From: Desarmillaria ectypa
Lineage: Eukaryota > Basidiomycota > Agaricomycetes > Agaricales > Physalacriaceae
Assembly: GCA_030407005.1 (NCBI GenBank)
Contig: JAUDYN010000008.1
Location: 310,001-374,000 of the forward strand
DNA length: 64,000 nt
Direction of reading: 5' to 3'
This document shows, piece after piece, positions 22,346-33,583 of this stretch; the first letter of the stretch is position 1, and every line of letters starts with the position of its first letter. The notes beneath the pieces are model-generated. The model did no database searches. It was not told the DNA's origin and was given only the letters and a program-made list of their open reading frames with translations. Position numbers and translations under genes: made by a program.

Positions 22346-23256
22346 TGCTCTAGTGCCAGTTTGCACCTTCATGGCTGAACATGAGCTGAGTGGCTAGGGC
22401 AGGTAGATCTTCCACTGATAACGTTGGGGAGCCAGGATCAGTAGCTGAGTCGCTTAAGGATGCGAAGCTGTTATTTGCAGGGAAAGGACTGACAAGCAGG
22501 ATATGATCTGGTTATGAGACTCCAGTCAGTCCGAGAAAAATGCAACAGCAGCATAGGATTTTAAACTTGAAGAAAGAACACAAGAAAAAGTACTCGACCC
22601 AAATAGGAGCGTGACGACAGTACCAAACCCATACACGACGAGCTCGCTGCACCAGATCAAACAACACAATAACCAACACATCAACAAGACTCGCGAAACA
22701 ATCCAAGGCAAGGTCTACGTGCTTGGGGGATGCACTCAAACTCAGACTCCACCACGTTATCCCACCACCTTTCACAGCTTCAGGATGAACGCCCTACTTC
22801 CTTCCGAGCGCCTTTTTATACCACCCCGGGTAACGCAGATCCCAGCCACAGTCGACATCATTCGTGCGATGATACACTGCACGATTTCCTGCGTGCATCG
22901 ACGCGAGATTTCCCAATTCCGATTACGTTCACGTTCATCCCGCCATATGTCCTTTCCCTGCATGAACCTGTTTGAACCGTGCCGTGCAAGACTACATAGA
23001 ATGCTCGAGGCTCATCGATCATCCGTCTCCCACGTCCCCATTAGAAAAAAAGTATTGGCAGATCGACTTCGCGTTCCCGGTGAAGCATATTCACACAGTA
23101 CATACGCACCATCAATTGCTACGGTACATACTCATCCAACCTCGTTACCAAAACACTCTTTTCATGGCCGAGAACACGTACGTTAAGACATAAATAAAAC
23201 GTTAGTCAAACAGATGCAGGTGATCGATATACCCGCCCTTAAATAATCAGAATCTC

Positions 23257-26200
23257 CTACTCTCCAGCAAACAGACGAATGATCAGATACGACGTCGCTC
23301 CCACAAATCTCACAACTAACGACCAAAGTGTCAGGCCTAAGAAAGAACACTAAGATGGACGGGAGAGGACGTACACGCAAGCGCGGCGACGGAAAACAAC
23401 AAGAACGCCATATAGCCTTTCACACTATTAGCTGCACCGGCATCAGATGCTTTGTCATTCGCGGTCCTGCAAAGAATCGCTCAGAACACTCGAGCACGTT
23501 AACGAGCAACCAACGTACACAATAGCAGCTCCCAACAGCGCATTCGACAATGTCCAAGCAAGCAGAACCTACCCAGAGCATCAGCATGGACAAGTTACGA
23601 TATACCATAGCGTCAACTCACATTGGTTCTGAAAGTCCGATAATAGTCCTCTTGACGCGTCGACGCATCCGGCTTACTCTCCACCTTTGGCGGCTTGGTA
23701 GTCAACACATGCAGCGCATCATCATACGCCGAATTCCGCTCCTCCGGCGTTGTCGGTGCAGCCACCGATACCTCATTCGTGTCTGACTCCTTCTTGACGA
23801 CACCAAGATCCGTACTGACTTTGTTGTCTCCCTTGGTTCCCCACGAAACGTCATGGACGTTGGCGAACTGATGCGAAAGTCAGTCAACCAGTGGACCAAA
23901 AGAGTGAATGAAGCGATACCCACAGCGTAAACGTTCAAAACGGAGATGTAGGATGGTGCCATGAGAAGGTACTGGATGAACGAGGTGATCATATGCCAAG
24001 GTTCAAACTGCACAGAAGATACACATTAAATGCCAATGTAAAGGACTCGACGACTTACGAAGATCAAACTCGAGATCAAGTACAACCCAAGCGTAGCCAA
24101 CAGCGAAAGCACGATGTTTCTGAAAATGGAATTCGTAAACAGATCATTCAGGTTCAAGGTTCCTTGCGATTTTGAGATATTTTCAATGCCTTTGAACGCG
24201 AGGAAGAAGGCTGCGAACTGATAACACAGGCGTGAGAAACCACGAGTTTGCCAGAGGCAAAGAACATACTGTCATGTAGATTGTGATCACCGCGAAACCA
24301 ATGAAAGCCGCTGTGTACCCCCATTTACTTCCCTGCGGTCGATTCCCCAGCGCGAGAAGGAAGCACATTATCAAAAGACCGAGATAGAGATAATTGATGA
24401 TGACATTGAAGACGTGGATGCCCTTAAGACCAAAGCTACTATCTTCCATGGCATCAGAGAGGATGACGAATGCAATGTAATAATTTGCCTGCAGGGAATC
24501 GTTAGGGTTAGTGGTCCAGCACTCATTGATGAGCATGTACACACCAGAGCGAACCAACTGAAAATCAGGTTGAATAACTGATAAAGCATCTCAACGTGTA
24601 TCCAGAATTTGCGCAACAACGTGTGTGAGCTCCGATAAATGTAGTAAAAGTGGAGGGTACTGAACACAGCAGCAAAGAAGGAACCGTTGAGCCATCGACG
24701 ACGTTGAGATATCAATTCCGGAACCTGCCAATGGATCTGAGTGGATTGTCGAAACTTGGAGAGCGAGATGCCTACCGTATCGGGTACATCGGTGATAGCA
24801 TAGGCTGACTTGACGTAGTGAAGAATCCAGGCTCCGCCCCGTTTCGATACTAGCTCCCAGCAAAGAATCTACGTAGGTGTCGTCAACTTGGAGTTGAATG
24901 CGGATACGGAAATGAAACATACACGATCTTCAGCAAGATACATGTTCGCTGTAAAGATATCGGCTCCGGCGCCATGCTACAGAACAATATTAGCAATCGA
25001 AGATCCGCTAATGGACGTTCTTACCATCTTCTCTCCGAGGAAATACTTTTGCAACGGCCCTTCGCCTCTGGCATCATTCTGTAAAGCGATATACCGATAC
25101 GCGCTGAACGCTCCGGGCAAGACAGTGATATAACCAAAGACAGACTCCCTACGCGATCACGTTAGAGAAAAGTAGAGAAATCAAGAAGATGGGTACTGAC
25201 AAGGGCTTGTCGAGAATGTTGGACATCTTATACTCAAAGTTCTGAGCAGCGACTATAACCAAGGTCAGAAGTCTGTGCGCACCACTTCATTGTAGTACTC
25301 ACCCAAAGGATTGATGAGGTTTCTGCCCCACTTGCCCTTCAGAGCAACGATCTCGCCACATGCACCTCCGACATTTGAGTTAATATCAAAGGCCTGAATG
25401 CCCAATAAGCTTTAAACAATCGCAACACGGTATTCGAAACTCGCCTTCCATAAGTGGTAGATACTGGTGACACCCGGCATAGTACCAACATCAAGAAGAA
25501 CACAGACATTGGGATTGAGGATAGGACCGAACGCGTTAAAGAACCACCGATGCGAGTTGATTTTCTTTTGGTTCTGCTCTTTCAAGCAGAAGATGATCTG
25601 AACAGGAACGTGCTTCTTCTCCGCGCCCTCGATCTTTAGCGACGGTGTCACAGAAACTTTGATATGTAGGCGATCAGGATCACGTTCAAAATATGATGAG
25701 GAGAATCGCACCTTGTGTGGTGTATTCGAAGATATGGGCGGTAACAGGTTTGTCGTCGATAATATTCTGAATCAAAGATGAATGATGATACGAAGCAGTT
25801 GAGGCAACAACGCACCTTGGCAATACCCTCCTGATAGACACCCATAGCAGCGATGACACTGAGCGTTCTCGAGTTGATCTTCTTTCGGCCATCACTGACA
25901 ATACACACAACAACTTTCTTCCATCCATCTTTTCCCCACGTTTGACTCCTTGTCCTTGAGCACAAATGTGCGATATTCTTCATGACGCCATGCATCGTCC
26001 GACAGAACAGTTCCTCATCTTCGTTGTACATAGTCATGACAATGAAGAGCTCGGTTCGCCGCCCAGGAGTATACTCCAGCTGCCGGAGACCGAAACCTGC
26101 AGACTGAAAGTCATTCGGGTCACACGTGGCGGCCGTGTACCGCATGTGAGTGAATTCGCGGTCGGTACGATTCTGGCATAACTCGAGGAGCTTTTCCGGT

Positions 26201-26877
26201 ACCTCATTTTCTACGACGTAATGCCCTTCCCGCAAAGCCACCCGACGCGTAGTTTTGTACCTCCTTGGCACGCGCTGTGGAATCCTGCCGTAACGAATGA
26301 AGTTCCCATCGTCGTCGTCGTCGTTGAGCCCTCCATAGTTGCCGTTGCCACCAGGGACCGGCATATCAATAGGTGGTGGTGCGGGGGAGTGCCTCGGCAA
26401 CAATGGAATCTCACCATGGTCGTCGCCTTCGACTGTTGGTTCGTCGTGCAACTCGTAAGATTGCCTGGTGTAAAGCGAAGGGACTGAGCCTCCTGCTACT
26501 CCTGGCGGGGGTGACAATGTTTGTTGATATGGCGTACTCAGGTACTCGTGGGGTGGAGGTGGGGATATGGGGGCCATAGGAGCGCCATAAGGATCCAGAT
26601 GCTGAGGCGGCGGCGAGGTAGGGTATCCTCCAAGTGGTGGTAAAGGAGGTGGCGACGAATAAGGATTTGGGTGAGTTTGCTGACCATAGTACGAGTCTGT
26701 ATACGGCTGTTGGTCGAACGGTGATATGTAGGGGGCGGGTGTCGTAGTTTGGGTATATGGATGATACCCATCATTGAAATGCCTGTGCTGGGCCTCGTCC
26801 GCCTTTCCCCACCAGCAATATTAATATCAGATAGATATGAAGAAAGACACTCTACGCACTTCTGGGTACTGCGACAT
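23257..26877 (-). CDS. Chitin synthase, division 1
   Basis: The gene starts at MSQYPE and ends with [11 protein letters not shown] cytosolic Pro/Tyr-rich tail of about 170 residues ([20 protein letters not shown]) precedes the chitin-synthase N-domain ([19 protein letters not shown]). The catalytic core has [19 protein letters not shown], the MYLAEDR motif near 24,930 and QRRRWLNG at 24,706. Several membrane segments follow, with short introns between most of them. The last exons ([14 protein letters not shown], then [17 protein letters not shown]) close without a break. The enzyme polymerises UDP-N-acetylglucosamine into chitin at the plasma membrane. A run of five Asp codons near 26,310 is a GTC-repeat tract on the plus strand. 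Class within division 1 is not assigned. Confidence 0.93.
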
Positions 26878-28097
26878 ATTGTGAGGCAGAATCAGTGATA
26901 AGTGACGAACAGTGGAGATCCAAGTTGGCCACGCTTGACTAGAAACGTGGGGGCAATGTTAGGAGCTGCCGAAGCACTGCTTTATATCAGAGCTGTAGGA
27001 TCGCAGCAAGAGGCGATGATCAGTGCCTACAACTGCGGTGATGAAGAACGGGCAAAAAGGGAACGAAGAGAATAAAAGTAAAAAGGAAAGGTGGTCGTGG
27101 TGGTCGTTGGTCAAGGTCTTACTTGGCGGGTCGAGAGTTCATTGCCATTTTTGGTAGTGTAGCGGAAGCATCCCGAAAAGTTATACTGATGTCTATCATA
27201 CGGCAAGGATCTCCCCCAGTTTTTTTTATTCCATTTTAGTTGATTCTTGGCTGACAACAACAAAAGGTCCTAGCTACTTACTCAAACGAGAGGACCGTCG
27301 GAAGACTCCTTACAAAAGACGTGTTCCTACCCTAATGGCACTGGCAGTGGCATCTCGTCTAAACAAAGTTTGTTGATAGGTCAATTCAGAAGTCCCGAAA
27401 AGCGTGACTTATTCAGGGTAACTTGACAGTCGTGTCGTAACTTCGAACCCGGCTTGTCGACAGTTTTTTGTTCTTTTTTGTAAAGTCTTCAGCCCTGGCG
27501 TTGAGTCCTGACAAATGTTCTTCTTCAGTTGACGCTCTGACTTTGTATATCTCTGACAATGGTATAATCTCTGACCAGATGTGTGCATAGATCTAGCGAT
27601 TCATACATCCGGTTACTTACAGAAATGCCAACGCGACAGCGATGTCACGACAGATGCGTAGCGCCTCCGACGCTCGTATCCAATGCGCATGCCCGCATAC
27701 GTGACGAGACGCGTTGACTGCCTTCAAAACGCGTCTCGTCACATGCGCAATTTCGTTCCCCTTCAAGGCTTTTGTCCGAACTTGACCTCAGATTTTAACA
27801 GCCGACTTTCGGTCAATACTCAACCCCTTCTTGCATCAGTATAGACAGCGAAATTGACTCATCTCAACGAGCTAGTTCACTTCAAAAACCTTATTCATCG
27901 TGTGTCTTTACTTAGGCCTAGTGGTCACTTGTCGCGGTCGTATGACCCCTGGACAGCCATTGGTACAGCATTACTCACCACGTCTGTTCCGTTGCCAAGA
28001 AGTGCCGTAGTACCATGCAGCATGCAGCTTCCTCGACTTTCATCAGTCACTGCGCGATCCCACCATATACCCTGGGCTAATTTGCTGTTTGACTTTT
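26878..28097. other. Upstream region of chitin synthase, no gene
   Basis: About 1.2 kb, with pyrimidine-rich and T-rich tracts, which probably contains the chitin synthase promoter. It contains the strong inverted repeat listed separately. Short plus-strand frames have no recognisable domains. Confidence 0.5.
27701..27742. repeat. Perfect 15-bp inverted repeat, 12-base loop
   Basis: GTGACGAGACGCGTT (27701-27715) is followed after 12 bases by its exact complement AACGCGTCTCGTCAC (27728-27742). TGCGCAT-like words flank both arms. The stem contains ACGCGT and CGTCTC. It may be a cruciform-forming site, a binding site for a dimeric regulator, or an end of a small element. It lies about 820 bp upstream of the chitin synthase start. 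Confidence 0.85.
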
Positions 28098-28661
28098 TCA
28101 CTCTGGATCAAACAGTAAACGGGGCTCTTCCTCCGGTGCCGTAACAGGTTCGGTCATGGAACCTCCAAACTTGCCATCCATGTCACTGTCGGTGATTATA
28201 TACCCGTCTTGGCCCCGTATGCACTGAGCGGTGGTTTTTATGTTAGGTTTGATGCCAGGGAACCGTTGGCTTTGCTCTGAGAGGCCAGCTATGAATAGCC
28301 GTATCTTTTCATGTCCAAACCTACGGTGAACGTATGTGAAAACATGTGCTCGGCCAACGATAGGGTGCAGGCCGATTGCCGTGCTAACTGATAAGTCGCA
28401 GAACTTAATTTTTCCAAAGGGAAACATTCGTAAAATCAGCATGATACTCCACTCACTCCCTTCTTTCCTGTTACGGAACTCGAAATCCTCCCACGAGTCA
28501 AACCTCCCATCGAGAATGACGAAGCTACTATCGTGATCACTCCCTAAGAGAACCATCGAGATTCCCTCGATTAAGATGCGTAGAAGGAACTTCATCTTGC
28601 GCGGACATGTCCAGTTTGCTGTATCATGTGCGTGCAGTTTTCCGTCAGCTCTAGTACACAT
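28098..28661 (-). CDS. Orphan single-exon protein, unknown
   Basis: An uninterrupted frame from the ATG at 28,661 gives a 187-residue protein. It has a short hydrophobic segment near residue 25 (FLLRILIEGISMVLLG), a basic middle, and an acidic end (PVTAPEEEPRLLFDPE). No family is recognised. It converges on nothing obvious and lies just upstream of the MFS pseudogene on the opposite strand. Lack of introns is unusual for this window, so it may be a young gene, a decayed fragment, or a chance frame. Confidence 0.4.
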   Translation of the reverse strand: MCTRADGKLHAHDTANWTCPRKMKFLLRILIEGISMVLLGSDHDSSFVILDGRFDSWEDFEFRNRKEGSEWSIMLILRMFPFGKIKFCDLSVSTAIGLHPIVGRAHVFTYVHRRFGHEKIRLFIAGLSEQSQRFPGIKPNIKTTAQCIRGQDGYIITDSDMDGKFGGSMTEPVTAPEEEPRLLFDPE

Positions 28662-28764
28662 TAAGCTAAAGCCTGTCAAGTCAACTTCGTTGTGGTTCTC
28701 TCACCTTCATCATGGCCTGCCTGGTATGTATCAACCATAAATGAAATGCCATATCTGTGGTAAA

Positions 28765-30095
28765 AAGATTTCTCCCACAGGTACTCGTGGTTAAACGTCC
28801 CATTACTGGACAAGATCGGGTTCGGTAAAGTCCTCGTTATCGGTGAGTACGCGTCTTGAGACTAAACCGCTTAATGGGACTCACCCTTTCCATCTCAGGC
28901 GCACTATACCTGATACTCGTCTACGCCCTATAATCCGCGGGACTGCCTTTTCCCCGCCTTTGTAGTGACATTCGCAATTAACGGGATAGGTATCATTTTG
29001 AAGGTCACAAGCTACGTCGCGAGCCTCGAGAACCACCCCTACATCAAAATGATGATACGTCAGGCCGGATACATTGAGTAGCCAAAGTACGCCCTCTTTC
29101 CAACGCTTAATTTACTCTTTCATAGGCGCCGGCCGGCGCTTTTTCAGCCCCTCTAGTCGCCACCCAGTTCCCACTGGTCCTTCAAGTTTCTCTACCTCGC
29201 ATCCCTGGGGATCGCCGTGACAAACCTTATTGTTCTGTGGAGCTTGTTCCACTGCAGCCGCTCGAAAGTGAGGTGATCGGGAAAATAAGTAATGTTTTCT
29301 GCACTGATCTAGTCTGTAGCTTGTTTTGCGCAAATCGGATAGCTACCTGAAGAGCACCATCATGATACGGGAAGAAGCGGTCACGACGGGATGCGCCAGC
29401 TCCTCGGGATGGGAACTGTGCACATGTTAGCCGCGTTTTCTCTCGTGTATGTCGGTACCGAAGTGACAAAGGGAGGTATCGTTCTTACCTATGTTCTTCA
29501 AGCACTCACTCATGCCCTAGACTAGATCGTGACTTTCATTGAACAGGTACGCATCGGAGGTGCCTCATCTAGTTACATCTCGTCCCGTTTCTTTGGTGGC
29601 AAGTAGCCAAAAGACGTACTTCAAATTTCGACTGCTCAATGTCCCTAATAATAGGGCTAATGGCGGGCTGTCTCATCCTTTTGTGGTCAGTCGAAAGGTA
29701 TGTACAAATTCCATAAGCAGGACTCTTGACAATGTTTTGACAAGCTCGGTGACATCTCGCTATATCTATATTCCTCCGTCGCCATCAGGTATGCGAAAGC
29801 GCCGCAATCTTATTCAAACAATCCACTTACCACACTCTAACTCAACCTTGAACTCGTCGTAGGGCTCGTTCCCTCTCTCATAGGAGGCGCCGTTGCGGTC
29901 TCTCTCGTAGGGTTCGTGCTGGGACCGATGTATGCCATTCTGATGAGCCATACCGGACGCGTCCTCCTTCGATGGATGTTATCCGGCTCTATCGGCTGGA
30001 TCGCAGGCTTAGGTCAAGCAGGTAACGCGCTCTTTCCATTCGTGACGGGGGCCGTCGCGAACAAGGCGGAAATTAAGAGTCAACAATCGATATAA
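28765..30095 (+). pseudogene. MFS transporter (BSC6-like), inactivated
   Basis: Exons joined at normal splice sites read NVPLLDKIGFGKVLVIGALY, then LPFPAFVVTFAINGIGIILK, AGAFSAPLVATQF, HWSFKFLYLASLGIAVTNLI, HMLAAFSLVYVGTEVTKGG, VRIGGASSSYISSRFFGG, LVPSLIGGAVAVSLVGFVLG and SGSIGWIAGLGQAGNALFPF, ending SQQSI. This is the order of the fungal MFS group that includes yeast BSC6. Three defects stand out: a TAA in frame at 28931-28933 inside a membrane helix, a frameshift between ATQF and HWSF near 29,175, and no recognisable first helix upstream of 28,765. A second apparent stop at 29523-29525 lies inside a plausible intron and is not counted. Confidence 0.75.
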
Positions 30096-30440
30096 GCTTT
30101 CCCCACCAATATGTAGCTCTGTTATATGCTGAGACTTGTTAGGCTGATAAGGTTTCTGAATCTGATGGTGAGCCTCTGTTCATCAGTCCCAAAAGAAGCG
30201 AGAAGGCCGGATTGAGTGTACAACATGCAAGCTTCGATGAGCAGGTGGACAGTAGCCGGAATCTGGACGGAATCTAGCGTATACATGTTTAGCCTCACCT
30301 CGGTTCGATTGCTGTTCTTCTCTGAGAAAGGCCCGCGACCTTGCGGCGCATATAGGCAGCATTCATTACGAGACAATACAGCTACAATCTCATATCCTTC
30401 ACATGCGTTATCCTAAAACCGCGGAAGGGTTATATTTAGC

Positions 30441-31645
30441 TTAGAGCAGACTCCTGGGAGGTCGCCAATACAAACTATCGGATGAACTAGTCCACTGAAT
30501 CATGGCAAAGATATATGCTAACAGGCCCAACGCATACGTCCCAAAGAGCGCTTAAAGTGAAGGATGAGCACCGGTCCGACAGCAGCACGAGACGGCTGCA
30601 TACCTTTTCTTCGTTCAGGAAAGACAACCAGCTCTAGTGGGAGATGAGGTACACCCATAAAATTGCAGAAAATGTGAGAGGTGATGGCCGGAAATATAGA
30701 TCCGGTACGGAGGAAGAGATACGCGCAATGTGACCCAAAGAAGCTGGTGTAGACCAACTGGAATGCTAAGGGACCTTTAGTAAAGACACGAGTTACATAG
30801 CAAAGTCTCGACGTACAAATAGCCATGGCAGCATGCTTTGCAGCAACCCACGTACGGCCATAGCGATTGTAAAGGTCCCAAGCGTGATGAAAATGAGCTA
30901 TTAGGGTGATAAATACCGGTGCTCTTCTGAGACGTCATTCACTTACCCAGACTGAACCACAGCGGGGCCAAAGCAATCATGCACAGGCGAGATATGCCTG
31001 AGAGATGATAAATGCATAGAATGCATGCCCGGAAAACAACCTCTTCTGTATATGGAGCCTGGAAGAAGAAAAATATGAGCTATGAAGTTGAGCTCTGACT
31101 TGGTACTGACCACAAGATAGTTGCGGAGACCAGAGAGAGATACGACTTTCTTGATAGTCGACTCAGTATTCCAGTACCGTTGGAATGGAAGGACTTGATA
31201 TAGGTAGCGAGCATAGAAGGGGCCAATGAAAAGCAAAGGTGTAACGAAATGGGCTTTCATGGGGTGAGAGAATATAAACCCAAGTCTAAAGAATGTGACA
31301 TGGACACCAGCATAGAACTGGTATTATGCGGTCAATAAGAGGTGCGAACGTTAGGAACATGCCGCTCACACCATATAACGGCCAGAGCGTTTGGAAAATC
31401 CAGAAACACGATGCTACTGCCGCGAGCGACACTGCGAGCAGTCGCGCTCTAATCACATCAGCATCGTCCCGCCAACGCTCATTCAGCTGTCTTTGACGTG
31501 TAGTTCCTTCAGGTACGTGGGTCGACCAAGCGACGAAGGAAAGGCGCGCATTCTTAGACAAGTAGAGCGAGCCAACGTATGTAACTGTGAAACAGAAAGC
31601 GAGAAAGTGGCCCTGACTCTCTGAAAAAAGAGGCGCGACGAGCAT
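30441..31645 (-). CDS. RCE1: CAAX prenyl protease 2 (Rce1)
   Basis: The CPBP-family metal-independent protease motifs are in order: APYTEEVVFRA with the paired catalytic glutamates, formed right after an intron; LAHFHHAWDLYN with the catalytic histidine region; and HIFCNFMGVPHLPLELVVFP. Several hydrophobic segments span the protein, as expected for an ER membrane enzyme. The last exon, reached through a 3' intron, gives ALGLLAYIFAMIQWTSSSDS and stops at 30,441. The enzyme removes the last three residues from prenylated CAAX proteins such as Ras and fungal mating pheromone precursors. The start ATG at 31,645 begins MLVAPLFSESQGHFL. Confidence 0.9.
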
Positions 31646-32441
31646 GGTGATGGAACGAGGAAAAGTCGATAAAAGTGGCTGGTGTCAAGTCGCGATCGAG
31701 CTATTTATATGGAGCCACCTTTGGGGAATTTCAACAATTATATATTTCTGTATTGTTCTATTTCTCTTTCAAAAGTCACAACGATGCAAAGACAATATAG
31801 ACGTCGACCATTCTTGTGTGCTGAAATGGATTAGTATGCTTGCCTTGGGCTTGTGGGCGGCTGAAATTGCCACCAGCACTTCCATCCGTGCCAATGATTT
31901 TAATAAGATGGAAATATACCTACCCCGAGCTATCTTCTAGTATTCAGACCAGCATTTGGGGAGCGTCATCAAAACAATGAGAGAATAGCCACATGCCTCA
32001 ATGCCAGAAAGACGCGCCTTCTGACCTAAGATTTTGGACAGTGCAGATTACTATCGACAAGACAATGAAATTCACAGCAAAAGAAGCCTGGCCTTGTGCA
32101 GGTGCATTGCACGTCGGTGTTTATCTTTGCACAGGTTTTGCTCAACAGTCATACTTGCGAGCTAGCCGCCACTATTAGCAATCAGATTGCATTGCATCAG
32201 AAATATATCGAACACGCTGTTCCAACCTCTATCGGTTCACTTACACAGCTTTCCTTGAATAACCACGATTGAGTGAAAAGCAATCTCTACATATCAGACT
32301 CACAATGACACTGATTGACTCTTGAGGTCGTACAGACGTAGCTCGACGTTGGCCGTTAATAATCATGATGTTACATGGTATTGCCAGTCTATTCCATTGT
32401 GAAACCAGGATGCCCGATCGAAAGGAGTGCGGAAATGGCAT
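31646..32441. other. Intergenic region, no supported gene
   Basis: Divergent-free spacer of about 800 bases between RCE1 and the F-box gene. Two short plus-strand frames (31,644-31,940 and 31,993-32,178) lack domains. Confidence 0.45.
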
Positions 32442-33583
32442 TCACTGTAGAAGAATCAGCGAGGAACGGAAGGGACAGATCCAGCTGACTAACATCAATG
32501 AAGGGCAGTACATCTTAAGCTCTGATGCGAACGCCTTCGTCATTATGGACTGCGGAATCGGATTCCATCCTTTCTGCCCTCCGTGAATTACTAGTTCTAT
32601 ACTTGTCAATTTTTGCATCTGCATTAGCGTGCAATGGAGGACCGATCTCTATAAAGTGATAATGATGGTGATAAGTCAGCGGAGAAGCGCTGGGACCAAA
32701 TACTCACATCGAGCCAAGGCAGTGGTATCACACCCAGTGTCCGAATATCTGGACACGCAGCGGCAATAATCTTCAGAAACTGGTCGACAACTGCCGCTTC
32801 ATGCGGTATACGCGTTACGGCTAGATTCCGCAGAGTCTTGCGTACTTGCGATAACTTTGGCAAGACACGTAAAAGATTCGGCCATTCTTCGTCTGTACCC
32901 ATGACTAGCCGAGTAATTGGTGGTTGACACGGCGCGCAAAGTATATCATGTACAACGGTGACATTTCCCGACAGCTCACGTAACTCCTCGAGTAAGATGC
33001 CGTCATATAGCGACAGCGCTCCCGACTCGTGCGCGTGTTTTACGTCCTCATCCGTGGGATCAGCGTAGTAGTGTAGGCGTTGGAGGTCCGACTGTGAACA
33101 GATGAATTCTGCCGTCTGAGAGTTGTACGGCACGCCATACATCGTCAAAGAATTAAGGTTGAACGGGAATAAGCATTCTTCCGCGTCTTCGGAGCTGAAC
33201 ACCCAGCTTGGTATGGCGTATTGTTCGGCGATGGAGAGAGACAGAAGGCTGGGAAGCTTCTGAAGCGCTTCACGAAAACTTTTCCAGAGTTCGGCTAGAT
33301 ACGCTGTACTAGGCGGAGTGTATCGGGTGAGCTGCGTCGCGAGGCTGAAGGCGATAACCAGTTCTGCGATGCGGGGCTGGGAGATGATTGTTGTGCAGAA
33401 TTGTTTCAGCCGAGCAAGGGAATCAACACGAACACTGTGATACAGCGCCTTTTCGGATTCGCGTTGCCATGCTTTATTTGTTTGACAGAGTGCCAAAAGA
33501 TCTTTTGGATAGCCTCGTCGTCGGCTATTGATGTATCTAATAATTTCCTGGCATACTTCTGAGGATGAAAGAATATCTTCCAT
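32442..33583 (-). CDS. F-box-like protein
   Basis: Two exons (33583-32708 and 32648-32442) sum to 1,083 bases, 360 residues. The N-terminus (EVCQEIIRYINSRRRGYPKD, then LLALCQTNKAWQRESEKALY) is a diverged F-box. The middle has LRR-like repeats (LRNLAVTRIP). The second exon ends with an ELKMYCPSLMLVSWI segment that has a counterpart (ELRLYCPTVAMVVFV) at the end of the protein at 47.3-48.5 kb, so the two belong to one lineage-expanded family. It would serve as a substrate adaptor for an SCF ubiquitin ligase; the target is unknown. Confidence 0.8.

Noticed and set aside
22611..23186. 191-residue plus-strand frame next to chitin synthase
   Set aside because: No domain, rich in His/Pro/Ser from antisense of hydrophobic sequence, and no splice or start evidence.
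26300..26340. (GTC)n tract as a microsatellite
   Set aside because: It encodes the Asp run of the chitin synthase N-terminal tail and is explained by coding. The CTC tract at 48.2 kb (poly-Glu in the F-box protein) is explained likewise.
27420..27470. GGTTCGAA-like box on the minus strand as a tRNA B box
   Set aside because: No matching A box or acceptor stem could be found around it; no cloverleaf can be drawn.
29511..29560. TAG at 29523 as a further stop in the MFS pseudogene
   Set aside because: It falls within a plausible intron (gttctt..gaacag) that joins GGIVLTY to VRIGGASSS, so it was not counted as a lesion.
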